Below are positions 35,973 to 44,453 of a stretch of 64,000 nt of DNA, piece after piece (position 1 is the stretch's first letter; each line of letters starts with the position of its first letter). Position numbers and translations under genes: made by a program. The stretch is from NCBI RefSeq assembly GCF_023208015.1, contig NZ_CP051627.1, positions 124,001 through 188,000 of the forward strand, written 5' to 3'. A model generated the notes under the pieces. The model ran no database searches and had not been told where the DNA came from. It was given only the letters and a program-made list of their open reading frames with translations. The DNA comes from Thermobifida alba (GTDB lineage Bacteria > Actinomycetota > Actinomycetes > Streptosporangiales > Streptosporangiaceae).

Positions 35973-35978
35973 AGCTTA
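35973..35978 (-). promoter_or_regulatory. -10 element of the DUF2236 gene (TAAGCT)
   Basis: TAAGCT on the minus strand ends 7 nt before the ATG; leaderless transcript likely. Confidence 0.45.
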
Positions 35979-36012
35979 GGTTCGTGGTCCCCGGTCGCGC
36001 CCGGCCTTCGGC

Positions 36013-38325
36013 TCACCGCGCCCGCGGGCCGCGCCAGTGCACGACCGGGCCGTCGGGACCGGGGACCACCGCCACGTCGCCGTGCCGGTCGGTGCGGTAG
36101 GAGGCCGGGGTCAGGGCGGTCAACCGCGCCCACGTGGCCGGGGCGGGATGGCCGTAGGGGTTGTCGGCGCCCACCGAGGTGAGCGTCACCCGGGCCCCGG
36201 TGGCGTCCAGGAACGCGCCCTCCTGGGTGGCGGCGCCGTGGTGCGGGGTCTTCAGCACGTCGACGCCGCGGATCGCGGGGTCGGCCAGCAGCGCGCGCTG
36301 CGCCGACTCCTCGATGTCCCCGGTGAGCAGCACCGACAGCGTCCCGCCGGGGCCCCGGGGCGAGGACGGGCGGGCCAGCAGCACCACGCTGCCCTCGTTG
36401 GGGTCGTCGCCGGCGAAGTCGGACGGCGGCCACAGCACGGACAGCAGCCACGGGCCCGCGGCGAGGTCCTGGCCGGTGTGCACCGTGCGCGGCCGGACCC
36501 CGGCACGGGCCAGTGCCGCGGCGGCGACCGGGGCGTCGAAGCCGGGCGGGACCGCCGCCTCCCGCACCGTGCGGCCGCGCAGCACCCCGCCGGTGCCGCC
36601 CGCGTGGTCGAGGTCGTGGTGGGTGAGCACCAGCAGGACCACCCGGCGCACCCGCAGCCCGTCCAGGCAGCGGTCGACGTCCTCGGGGCGCAGGCCCGCG
36701 TCCACCACGACGGCGTCGGCGCGGCCGGCCGCCAGCACCAGCGCGTCGCCCTGTCCGACGTCGCAGGCCACCACCGCCCAGCCGGACGGCGGCCAGGGCG
36801 CGGCCAGGCAGGTGACCGCGGTCGCCGCCACTACGGCCGCGGCCGTCACCGCGGCTACGGCCCGCCGCGCCCGGCCCCGCAGCACCAGCGGCGCCGCGAG
36901 CAGCGCGGCCAGCAGCAGCGCCCCGGCCACGTCGGACCGCCACGGCAGCGCCCCGTGCGGGACCCGCGCGCCCGCGTCGGCGATCACGCAGATCCAGTGC
37001 ACGGCCGTCCCCGGAACCCACACCGCCGCGCGCGCCACCGGCAGCGCCACGGAGGCCAGGGCCGCGACCGCGAAGCCGCCCACGGTCGCGACCGGCACGA
37101 ACGGTCCGGCCAGCACGTTCGCCGGCACCGACACCCAGGTGACCTCGGCGGAGAGCAGCACCAGCAGCGGCGCGCACGCCACCTGGGCGGCGAGGGCCAC
37201 CGCGACCGCCTCGGCCAGCCACGTCGGCAGCCGCTGCGCCCAGGCGTCCCGCCAGCGCGGCGCGAGCACCATGATGCCCCCGGTGGCCAGCACCGACAGC
37301 GCGAACCCGAAGGAGGCGGCCAGGGCCGGGGCGAACAGCAGCAGTCCGATCACCGCGGCGGCGAGGGTCGCCACACCGATGCGGGGCCGTCCCACCGCCA
37401 GCGACACCAGGGCGAGTGCTCCCATGAACGCCGCGCGCAGCACGCTCGGTTCGGGCCGGGCCAGCAGCACGAACCCGGCGATGGTGGCCGCCCCCGCGGC
37501 CGCCGAGGCCCACGGGGGCAGGCGGCACCAGCGGGCGACGGCCAGCACGACGCCGGTCATCACCGCGAGGTTCGCCCCCGAGACGGTCAGCAGGTGGGTC
37601 AGCCCGGTGGCGCGGAAGGCCTCCGCGGTCTCGGCGTCGAGTCCGGAGGTGTCGCCGACCACCAGTGCGGGCAGCAGGCCGCGTTCCGGCCGGGGCAGCA
37701 CCGCGCACGCCCGGCGCAGCCGTTCGCGCACCTCCTCGGCCCAGGCGTGCGCCGTGGACGGCGGGCCGACCTCGCGGGGCGGTCCGCGCACCAGCAGCAG
37801 CGCGGCCTCCAGGCCGCCGTCGGCGGGGACGAGTCGGCCCGCCGCCCGCACCGGCTGGCTCGGCACCAGGTGCCGCCACTCCTCCCCGTGCACCAGGAGC
37901 ACCACCGGGACGCGGGTGCGCACCCGCGTCCCGTCGTCCCCGAGCGCCACCCACTCGGTGCGGGCGTCCACGACGAACTCGGCGCGGCCCGGCACCGCCG
38001 GGTTCGCGCGGGGCCGCGGGTCCAGGGAGACCACCGCGGACAGTTCCGTGTGCTGCTCGGCCGCGGCCAGTGCGGCCACGGGACCGGCCGCCACCGCCGC
38101 GCTGCGGCCCGCCACCGCCAGGGCGCCGCCCGCAGCGCAGACCAGGGTCGCGGCGAGCAGCGCGGCCGCGGCCCCGCCGCGCGGGCGGCGCAGCAGCGGC
38201 AGCACCGCCGCAGCGGCCGTGCCGGTCACCGCCGCGGTCAGGAACGCGGTGCGCGGGGAGGCGTCCAGCAGCGCCAGCACGGTCAGCCATAGCCCCGCCG
38301 CGGGGACGGCCAGGCGCAGGTCCAA
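36013..38325 (-). CDS. comEC: ComEC/Rec2 family DNA-uptake channel protein
   Basis: ComEC forms the membrane channel for DNA entry in transformable bacteria. The 770-residue protein has N-terminal helices, the DUF4131 outer domain, the Competence domain (GLTHLLTVSGANLAVMTG is diagnostic), about ten helices in all, and a C-terminal metallo-beta-lactamase-like domain (LTHHDLDHAGG, LTGDIEE, KTPHHGA). The start is TTG 38325, the only start codon in frame after the upstream stop. It follows comEA by 36 nt. Natural transformation is not known for most actinomycetes, so the present role is uncertain. Confidence 0.9.
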   Translation of the reverse strand: MDLRLAVPAAGLWLTVLALLDASPRTAFLTAAVTGTAAAAVLPLLRRPRGGAAAALLAATLVCAAGGALAVAGRSAAVAAGPVAALAAAEQHTELSAVVSLDPRPRANPAVPGRAEFVVDARTEWVALGDDGTRVRTRVPVVLLVHGEEWRHLVPSQPVRAAGRLVPADGGLEAALLLVRGPPREVGPPSTAHAWAEEVRERLRRACAVLPRPERGLLPALVVGDTSGLDAETAEAFRATGLTHLLTVSGANLAVMTGVVLAVARWCRLPPWASAAAGAATIAGFVLLARPEPSVLRAAFMGALALVSLAVGRPRIGVATLAAAVIGLLLFAPALAASFGFALSVLATGGIMVLAPRWRDAWAQRLPTWLAEAVAVALAAQVACAPLLVLLSAEVTWVSVPANVLAGPFVPVATVGGFAVAALASVALPVARAAVWVPGTAVHWICVIADAGARVPHGALPWRSDVAGALLLAALLAAPLVLRGRARRAVAAVTAAAVVAATAVTCLAAPWPPSGWAVVACDVGQGDALVLAAGRADAVVVDAGLRPEDVDRCLDGLRVRRVVLLVLTHHDLDHAGGTGGVLRGRTVREAAVPPGFDAPVAAAALARAGVRPRTVHTGQDLAAGPWLLSVLWPPSDFAGDDPNEGSVVLLARPSSPRGPGGTLSVLLTGDIEESAQRALLADPAIRGVDVLKTPHHGAATQEGAFLDATGARVTLTSVGADNPYGHPAPATWARLTALTPASYRTDRHGDVAVVPGPDGPVVHWRGPRAR

Positions 38326-38361
38326 CGGGGTGCGCCCGTCGAACGGGGGGGAGGGACACGC

Positions 38362-39507
38362 TCACGACAGGCCGCCCACGTGGACCAGGTCGCGCAGGTC
38401 GTCGAAGCGGCGGTCGCCGATACCGGTGACGTCGCGCAGCTGCTCCACGGAGGTGAAGCCGCCGATGGAGTCGCGGTGCTCAACGATCCGCCGGGCCAGC
38501 ACCGGGCCGATGCCGGGAAGGGTCTGCAACTGCTCGGCGGTGGCGGTGTTGAGGTCGATCCGCCCGTCCCCGGCGGGCCGGCCCGGCACCGCCGGACCGC
38601 CGGGCACGGGGGAGGGGGTGACGCCCACCAGCACCTGTTCGCCGTCGACGAGGGGGCGGGCCAGGTTGAGCAGGCCGGGGTCGGCGTCGGAGCGCAGCCC
38701 GCCCGCGGCGTCGATGGCGTCGGCCACCCGGGACCCGGCGGGCAGGGTGACCACCCCGGGCGACTCGACCTCGCCGCCGACGTGCACCACGACCGTGCCC
38801 GGGGAGCCGGGCGGGGCGGACGGGGAGGCGCCGGACGGGGAGGCCGCCTGCGGCGGGGCGGGAGCAGAGGCGGGCCGGGCGTCCAGCACGAACCATCCGG
38901 TGAGGCCCGCGGCCAGCAGGCACACCAGGGCCAGCGCGAGGACCCCGGAGCGTCCCAGCGGGGGCTGGTCCGCTCCGGTGGGCAGGCACCGCTCCAGGAG
39001 GCTTCCGAACAGGGCGGGCAGCCGCCGCCCGGAGGCGCCGTCGGAGGGCAGGAGCCGCACGTACCCGGGCGGGGCGTCGGACGGGGGCGCGTCGTCGGAG
39101 GCGGGGGCGTCGTCCCCGTGGTCGCCGTCCGGGGGTCGGGACAGGGCAGCCCCCTCCGGCCGGACGCCGCTTCCCGCCGCTGCGGCCTGCTCCGCGGAGA
39201 CGGGGGCGGCGGGCGGCGGGGGAGGGGAGTGGGGGCCGCCGCGGTCCGGGGAGCCGCGGTCGGCCGGCGCCCCGGCGGGCGGGCGGGGCGCGGGGACCGG
39301 GAGGTCCGCGGCGGGAGCGGGGACGGGGGCGCGGACGGGGCCGTCGACCAGGGCGTAGGGCGGCGGGGGCGGCGCGGCGAGGTCGGACGCGTCGGCGGGG
39401 TCCTCGACCGCGGGGCCGGGGACGGGCGCGGGGACGGCTCCCCGGGACAGCGCCCGCAGCCGCTGTTCCGGGGAGCCGACGGGACCGGGAGGGGTGTGTC
39501 GTGCCAT
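38362..39507 (-). CDS. comEA: ComEA family helix-hairpin-helix DNA-binding protein
   Basis: ComEA is the membrane-anchored DNA receptor of the competence machine. The 381-residue protein has a long Pro/Ala-rich cytoplasmic N-terminus (about 1-180), one transmembrane helix at about 190-212 (LALALVCLLAAGLTGWFVL), an SLBB domain (VHVGGEVESPGVVTLPAGSR) and at the end two HhH motifs (IDLNTATAEQLQTLPGIG; TGIGDRRFDDLRDLV). The N-terminal extension is much longer than in Bacillus ComEA but is common in actinomycetes. ATG 39507 is preferred to the long open frame upstream, with a TACCGT -10 7 nt before. Confidence 0.9.
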   Translation of the reverse strand: MARHTPPGPVGSPEQRLRALSRGAVPAPVPGPAVEDPADASDLAAPPPPPYALVDGPVRAPVPAPAADLPVPAPRPPAGAPADRGSPDRGGPHSPPPPPAAPVSAEQAAAAGSGVRPEGAALSRPPDGDHGDDAPASDDAPPSDAPPGYVRLLPSDGASGRRLPALFGSLLERCLPTGADQPPLGRSGVLALALVCLLAAGLTGWFVLDARPASAPAPPQAASPSGASPSAPPGSPGTVVVHVGGEVESPGVVTLPAGSRVADAIDAAGGLRSDADPGLLNLARPLVDGEQVLVGVTPSPVPGGPAVPGRPAGDGRIDLNTATAEQLQTLPGIGPVLARRIVEHRDSIGGFTSVEQLRDVTGIGDRRFDDLRDLVHVGGLS

Positions 39508-39514
39508 GCCGACG

Positions 39515-39520
39515 ACGGTA
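39515..39520 (-). promoter_or_regulatory. -10 element of comEA (TACCGT)
   Basis: TACCGT on the minus strand ends 7 nt before the comEA ATG; leaderless transcript likely. Confidence 0.45.
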
Positions 39521-39559
39521 GGTCCCCGCCGCGGGACGTCACCGGACGAGTTTCCCGCC

Positions 39560-39568
39560 TGTGGACAA
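39560..39568 (-). promoter_or_regulatory. DnaA box upstream of comEA
   Basis: TGTGGACAA is the reverse complement of the DnaA 9-mer TTGTCCACA, the same sequence as in the recA leader. It lies 53 nt upstream of the comEA start. Confidence 0.4.
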
Positions 39569-39935
39569 CTCCCCGCCGCCCCGGGACCCGGGCATCGGGC
39601 GGCCCGGAACCGCCGCCCGCACCGGCTGCGGACGCCCCGACGCGGTCCGGCCCGGCCATCCCCGTGCGGGGCCGCGGCACCGAGCGGTTCCGGTTCCCCG
39701 CCCGCCGCGGAGCCCCCGGCCGCCACGAGCAGACCGGCGACCGCCGGACCTGCGCCGCCCCGGGCCGCTCGACGAAGAGGAGGAAGCAGAGGCCCCGTGA
39801 CCGGTCCGGCCCGAACAGACACGCACCGACCGGGTCAGCGGACACCGGGCCCGGCCCGGCAGGACCGGCCCCGCCGGGCTCCGAGCCCCGGACACGACGG
39901 CGCCCCGGGGCGGACCACTCCTTCCGGAAGAACGG

Positions 39936-39968
39936 GAAAAGGCCGGGCCCCGCGCGGGGCCCGGCCTT
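39936..39968 (-). terminator. rpsT terminator
   Basis: A perfect 15-bp stem centred on CCCCGC|GCGGGG, followed on the minus strand by TTTT, 16 nt past the rpsT stop. A textbook intrinsic terminator. Confidence 0.9.
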
Positions 39969-39983
39969 CACGGCCTGTGCGAA

Positions 39984-40253
39984 CTAGGCGTTCTGCAGCT
40001 GGTTGAGCCGCTTCGCGATCGCGCTCTTGCGGTTCGCGGCCTGGTTCTTGTGGATGACGCCCTTGCTGACGGCCTTGTCCAGCTGGCGCGCGGCGGCGCG
40101 CTGCAGGACGACGGCCTGCTCGACGTTCCCGGCCTCGGCAGCTTCACGGAACTTGCGGATGGCGGTCTTCAGCGACGACTTGACCGCCTTGTTGCGCAGA
40201 CGGGCCTTCTCGTTCTGCCGGTTGCGCTTCTTCTGCGACTTGATGTTCGCCAT
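39984..40253 (-). CDS. rpsT: 30S ribosomal protein S20
   Basis: S20 binds 16S rRNA early in 30S assembly. The 89-residue, strongly basic protein starts [21 protein letters not shown] in part and has the helical [15 protein letters not shown] and the C-terminal [17 protein letters not shown] typical of the family. ATG 40253 is chosen because all S20 proteins begin there, although the frame runs open to 40400. It is divergent from lepA across the intervening secreted-protein gene, the usual actinobacterial rpsT-lepA neighbourhood. Its leader has a near-palindrome at 40358-40375. Confidence 0.96.
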   Translation of the reverse strand: MANIKSQKKRNRQNEKARLRNKAVKSSLKTAIRKFREAAEAGNVEQAVVLQRAAARQLDKAVSKGVIHKNQAANRKSAIAKRLNQLQNA

Positions 40254-40357
40254 GCGAAAACATGCTCCAGTTGCTGTCAGGATGCGCGCCGCACGCACCC
40301 GGACCACGCTTGTGGGCAGCCGATCCACAAAGGGGTCCGCGGAGGTCGACGCGAGTG

Positions 40358-40375
40358 TTGAGACCAAGGGCTCAA
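40358..40375. promoter_or_regulatory. near-palindrome upstream of rpsT
   Basis: TTGAGACCAAGGGCTCAA pairs arm to arm (TTGAG / CTCAA plus CC/GG). It lies about 105 nt before the rpsT start and may be part of the promoter or an RNA element. Confidence 0.25.
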
Positions 40376-40496
40376 ATCGAACGTGGAACGTCCGAGACAC
40401 GGACTTCCATTATGCCCTGCGGCACCGGCTGCTCGCACCGCGGCACCGCCCACCGGCGGCGCGGGCCGCCGGGGGAGCGGCGGGGTGCGGCCCCGG

Positions 40497-41468
40497 TCAG
40501 CGTTGCGGGGCCAGCCAGCCCTCCTCGAAGGCCGCCCACTCCTCCTCGGTCATGGCGTCCGGCGCCGGCACGGCCAGTCCGAAGCCGTCGCGCTCGCCGT
40601 GCCCGGTGAGCGCGACGCGCACCGCCTCGGCGGCGGTCGCCACGCCGCCGGAGCCCTCCTCGGCCCCCGGGACGCCGATCCGCAGCCCCGTGTCCCCGGG
40701 CACCGTCCGCAGGGCCAGTTCGGTCTGCCGCGCCATGAACCCGCCGTACAGGGAGCCGCCCGGCATGCCGGTGCCGCTGCCGGAGACCACGACCACGTCG
40801 CACAGTTCCGCGATCCGCAGCAGGAAGCCGGTGGACCAGTAGCGCTCCCCCCGGTTGGCGAGGAAGACCGGCAGCCGCACCCCGGGAAGCGGTTCCACCG
40901 GCAGTGCGAGCACCGACAGCACCGCCTCCTCGCCGACCGCCTCGCGGGTCCGCTCCAGCAGGTCGACGAAGCCCGGGTCGTTCACGGTGACCGGGGTGAC
41001 GGCGTAGTGCACCCCGTCGAACCCCGCGTCCACCACCGCGGCGGCCGCCTCCACCAGGCGGGCGCGGGCCTCCTTCGGTACGCGGTCCGCCAGCAGCGAC
41101 GAGCTGTCGGCGGCGCTGCTCAGCCAGCCCAGCACCCGCACCTCGGGCAGCTCCCGGTCCATCCGGTCCAGGAAGGCGTCCGCCGCGGCGTAGCCGGCGG
41201 GGTCCACCGTCCCGTCCTCGGCGATCTCCCCCACGTGCACGTACACCTCGGAGAAGGCGCGCAGCCGGGGCAGCGCCGCGGCGAAGTCGTCCTCGTCGGC
41301 CCGCCCGTCGACCCAGGAGCCGTCCAGCCACGCCGCGTCCGCGCCGGCGGAGGCCGCCCACCCGGCCTTCTCCCCGGAGAACTGCGCGGCCAGCAGCACG
41401 CCCGCGCCCACCGCCACCACCAGCACCGCGGCGAGTCCCGCGAGAAGACGTGTGAGTAGCCAGCGCAC
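40497..41468 (-). CDS. membrane-anchored or secreted protein of unknown function
   Basis: A 323-residue protein with an N-terminal signal-anchor ([23 protein letters not shown]), no clear cleavage site and an extracytoplasmic rest. The body alternates strand- and helix-like segments ending in [35 protein letters not shown] and DVVVVSGSG, the rhythm of a TIM barrel; glycoside-hydrolase-like proteins of uncharacterised groups look like this. I do not recognise the family and no catalytic pair can be assigned. GTG 41468 has GGGAG about 8 nt upstream. It is divergent from lepA. Confidence 0.65.
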   Translation of the reverse strand: MRWLLTRLLAGLAAVLVVAVGAGVLLAAQFSGEKAGWAASAGADAAWLDGSWVDGRADEDDFAAALPRLRAFSEVYVHVGEIAEDGTVDPAGYAAADAFLDRMDRELPEVRVLGWLSSAADSSSLLADRVPKEARARLVEAAAAVVDAGFDGVHYAVTPVTVNDPGFVDLLERTREAVGEEAVLSVLALPVEPLPGVRLPVFLANRGERYWSTGFLLRIAELCDVVVVSGSGTGMPGGSLYGGFMARQTELALRTVPGDTGLRIGVPGAEEGSGGVATAAEAVRVALTGHGERDGFGLAVPAPDAMTEEEWAAFEEGWLAPQR

Positions 41469-41650
41469 CGTTGGTCTCCCGGTTGTGTCCGTCGCATAGC
41501 CTGGTAGGGGTCGCGTGTCCCATTCTGGCCCGCGGTACCGCCCGTTGTCGCGCCCGTGGGACTATTGGAGACACCGCCCGACCCCGGCCGCGCGTGCGCT
41601 CCCGCCGCGTCGTGCCCCCATCCGACCTCGAAGAATGTGAACGGACCACG

Positions 41651-43495
41651 GTGCCACAGCCAACTCGGACCGATCCTGCGCTGATCCGGAACTTCTGCAT
41701 CATCGCGCACATCGACCATGGCAAGTCGACACTGGCCGACCGCATGCTGCAACTGACCGGTGCGGTCGAGGAACGCCAGATGCGGGCCCAGTACCTCGAC
41801 CGCATGGACATCGAACGTGAGCGTGGCATCACGATCAAGTCGCAGGCGGTGCGGCTGCCCTTCACCGCGCTCGACGACGTGACCTACGTGCTCAACCTCA
41901 TCGACACGCCCGGTCACGTGGACTTCAGTTACGAGGTCTCCCGGTCGCTGGCCGCCTGCGAGGGCGCGATCCTGCTGGTCGACGCGGCCCAGGGCATCGA
42001 GGCCCAGACGCTGGCCAACCTGTACCTGGCGCTGGAGAACGACCTCGCGATCATCCCGGTGCTGAACAAGATCGACCTGCCCGCCGCCCAGCCGGAGAAG
42101 TACGCGGCGGAGCTGGCGGGCATCATCGGCTGCGAGCCGTCGGACGTGCTGCGGGTCAGCGCCAAGACCGGTATGGGCGTGGAGGAGCTGCTCAACGAGA
42201 TCGTCACCCGCATCCCGCCGCCGGTCGGCGACGCGGACGCGCCCGCGCGCGCCATGATCTTCGACTCCGTCTACGACACCTACCGGGGCGTGGTCACCTA
42301 CGTGCGGGTCGTCGACGGCCGGCTCAACACCCGCGAGCGCATCCAGATGATGTCGACCGGGGCCACCCACGAGATGCTGGAGATCGGGGTGAGCGCGCCG
42401 GAGCCCACCAGGGTCGACTCGCTCGGCGTGGGCGAGGTCGGCTACCTCATCACCGGGGTCAAGGACGTGCGCCAGTCCAGGGTCGGCGACACCGTCACCT
42501 CCGCCGCCGCCCCCGCCGAGGAGGGGCTGCCCGGCTACCGCGACCCCAAGCCGATGGTGTTCTCCGGGCTGTACCCGATCGAGGGCACCGACTACCCGGT
42601 GCTGCGCGACGCCCTGGAGAAGCTCCAGCTCAACGACGCGGCCCTGGTGTTCGAACCGGAGACCTCCGCGGCGCTGGGCTTCGGGTTCCGCTGCGGCTTC
42701 CTGGGGCTGCTGCACCTGGAGATCACCCGCGACCGGCTGGAGCGCGAGTTCGACCTGGCGCTCATCTCCACCGCGCCCAACGTGGTCTACCAGGTCCGCA
42801 TGGAGGACGGCACCGAGCACACGGTGACCAACCCCAGCGAGTTCCCCGCGGGCAAGATCGCGGAGGTCCGCGAACCGGTGGTGAAGGCCACCGTGCTGAC
42901 GCCCGCCGACTACGTCGGCCCGATCATGGAGCTGTGCCAGGGGCGGCGCGGCGTCCTGGACGGCATGGACTACCTGTCCGAGGACCGGGTGGAGATGCGG
43001 TACACGCTGCCGCTCGCCGAGATCGTCTTCGACTTCTTCGACCAGCTCAAGTCCCGCACCAAGGGGTACGCCTCGCTGGACTACGAGCCGTCCGGGGAGC
43101 AGTCCGCCGACCTGGTCAAGGTGGACATCCTGCTGCAGGGGCAGGTGGTCGACGCGTTCTCCGCGATCGTGCACCGCGACAGCGCCTACTCCTACGGGGT
43201 GGAGATGACCAAGAAGCTGCGGGAGCTGATCCCCCGGCAGCAGTTCGAGGTGCCCATCCAGGCCGCCATCGGCTCCCGGGTGATCGCCCGGGAGAACATC
43301 CGCGCGCTCCGCAAGGACGTGCTCTCCAAGTGCTACGGCGGTGACATCAGCCGTAAGCGCAAGCTGCTGGAGAAGCAGAAGGAGGGCAAGAAGCGCATGA
43401 AGATGGTGGGCCGCGTCGAGGTGCCGCAGGAGGCCTTCATCTCGGCGCTGTCCACCGACAGCGGCGGCGAGGGCAAGGACGCCAGGAAGAAGTGA
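41651..43495 (+). CDS. lepA: elongation factor 4 (LepA GTPase)
   Basis: LepA is a ribosomal GTPase that back-translocates or helps 30S assembly. The 614-residue protein has G1 [10 protein letters not shown]2 region [12 protein letters not shown]3 DTPGHVDF and G4 NKID, followed by domains II and III, and the LepA-only C-terminus ([16 protein letters not shown]). GTG 41651 is preferred as it gives the standard start [12 protein letters not shown] after 12 residues. In most actinobacteria hemW follows directly; here a sugar-uptake block of 7.5 kb lies between. Confidence 0.95.
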   Translation: MPQPTRTDPALIRNFCIIAHIDHGKSTLADRMLQLTGAVEERQMRAQYLDRMDIERERGITIKSQAVRLPFTALDDVTYVLNLIDTPGHVDFSYEVSRSLAACEGAILLVDAAQGIEAQTLANLYLALENDLAIIPVLNKIDLPAAQPEKYAAELAGIIGCEPSDVLRVSAKTGMGVEELLNEIVTRIPPPVGDADAPARAMIFDSVYDTYRGVVTYVRVVDGRLNTRERIQMMSTGATHEMLEIGVSAPEPTRVDSLGVGEVGYLITGVKDVRQSRVGDTVTSAAAPAEEGLPGYRDPKPMVFSGLYPIEGTDYPVLRDALEKLQLNDAALVFEPETSAALGFGFRCGFLGLLHLEITRDRLEREFDLALISTAPNVVYQVRMEDGTEHTVTNPSEFPAGKIAEVREPVVKATVLTPADYVGPIMELCQGRRGVLDGMDYLSEDRVEMRYTLPLAEIVFDFFDQLKSRTKGYASLDYEPSGEQSADLVKVDILLQGQVVDAFSAIVHRDSAYSYGVEMTKKLRELIPRQQFEVPIQAAIGSRVIARENIRALRKDVLSKCYGGDISRKRKLLEKQKEGKKRMKMVGRVEVPQEAFISALSTDSGGEGKDARKK

Positions 43496-43529
43496 CGCGC
43501 TCCCCGGCCCGCACACCGGGGAGCGCGTC
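43494..43529. terminator. terminator after lepA
   Basis: A 14-bp stem GACGCGCTCCCCGG / CCGGGGAGCGCGTC with an 8-nt loop; its first bases belong to the lepA stop codon. It also serves the convergent malG end. Confidence 0.8.
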
Positions 43530-43580
43530 GGGGAGGGGCCGGTGCGGACCGGGGAGGGGTCGGCCGCACCGGCCCGGGGC

Positions 43581-44453
43581 TCATCCCTTGACCGCGCCCG
43601 AGGTCAGTCCCTCGACGATGTAGCGCTGCAGGAACCAGAAGACCGCCATGGTCGGCAGCGCGATGAGCAGGGTGCCCACCGCGAACAGGCCGAAGTTGGC
43701 GTTGCGTTCGTCGGCGACCAGCGCGTACAGGCCCAGGGCGACGGTCTTGGACTCCGGGTCGCGCAGGAACACGCTGGCGATGAGGAACTCGTTGACGGTG
43801 TTGATGAACACCAGCAGGCCGACGATCGCCAGCACCGGCGTCACCAGCGGCAGCATGATGCGGAAGAACGCCTGGGCGTGGCTGGCGCCGTCGACCTTGG
43901 CGGACTCGTCGAGTTCCGCCGGGATGGTGTCGAAGAAGCCCTTCATCAGCCAGGTGTTCACGCTCAGCGCGCCGCCCAGGTAGACCAGCAGCAGGCCCCA
44001 CCGGGTGTCGAAGCCGAAGGCGGGCCAGTAGTCGGTGACCGCGTTGAACATCAGGTAGAGCGCCACGATCGCCAGGAACTGCGGGAACATCTGGATCAGC
44101 AGGATCCCGAGGAGGCCGATGCGGCGCCCGGCGAACCGGAACCGGCTGAAGGCGTAGGCGGCCAGCGCGGACAGGAACACCGTCACCGCGGCGTTGCACA
44201 GCGCCAGCAGCATGGAGTTGGCGTACCAGGAGCCGAACGGCGTGGTGTCGAACAGCTCGCGCGCGTTGTCCAGGCTGGCGCCGCCGGGCAGCAGGTGGCT
44301 GGAGCTGAGCGTGCCCAGCGGGTTGAGCGCGGCCGAGACCACGAACAGGATCGGGAACAGCGCGAAGGCCAGGGCGAACCACAGCAGCAGGTGCCGCCAG
44401 GAGTTCTCCCGCAGCCACCGGGCGGCGCGTCGGCCGCGCGTCGCGGTCGTCAC
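43581..44453 (-). CDS. malG: maltose/maltodextrin-type ABC transporter permease MalG
   Basis: A 290-residue permease with six helices expected of MalG, the first at about 22-42 (LLLWFALAFALFPILFVVSA). The EAA loop is ELDESAKVDGASHAQAFFRIMLP, and the C-terminus ends with the MalG-type RYIVEGLTSGAVKG, the tail that reaches into the binding-protein interface. The GTG start overlaps the malF stop by 4 nt (GTGA). Last gene of malEFG; no malK-type ATPase is in the window, as in Streptomyces where one MsiK ATPase serves several sugar importers. Confidence 0.92.
   Translation of the reverse strand: MTTATRGRRAARWLRENSWRHLLLWFALAFALFPILFVVSAALNPLGTLSSSHLLPGGASLDNARELFDTTPFGSWYANSMLLALCNAAVTVFLSALAAYAFSRFRFAGRRIGLLGILLIQMFPQFLAIVALYLMFNAVTDYWPAFGFDTRWGLLLVYLGGALSVNTWLMKGFFDTIPAELDESAKVDGASHAQAFFRIMLPLVTPVLAIVGLLVFINTVNEFLIASVFLRDPESKTVALGLYALVADERNANFGLFAVGTLLIALPTMAVFWFLQRYIVEGLTSGAVKG

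Larger units (their letters stand above)
39508..39935. other. spacer between comEA and rpsT without a recognised gene
   Basis: About 430 nt, very GC-rich, between the comEA start and the rpsT terminator. Several open frames cross it but none has a ribosome site, a recognisable domain or codon use unlike its shadows. It holds the comEA promoter and a DnaA-box 9-mer. Confidence 0.55.

Noticed and set aside
39561-39800. 79-codon frame between comEA and rpsT
   Set aside because: Pro/Arg-rich, starts with a GTG inside the DnaA-box sequence, no ribosome site.
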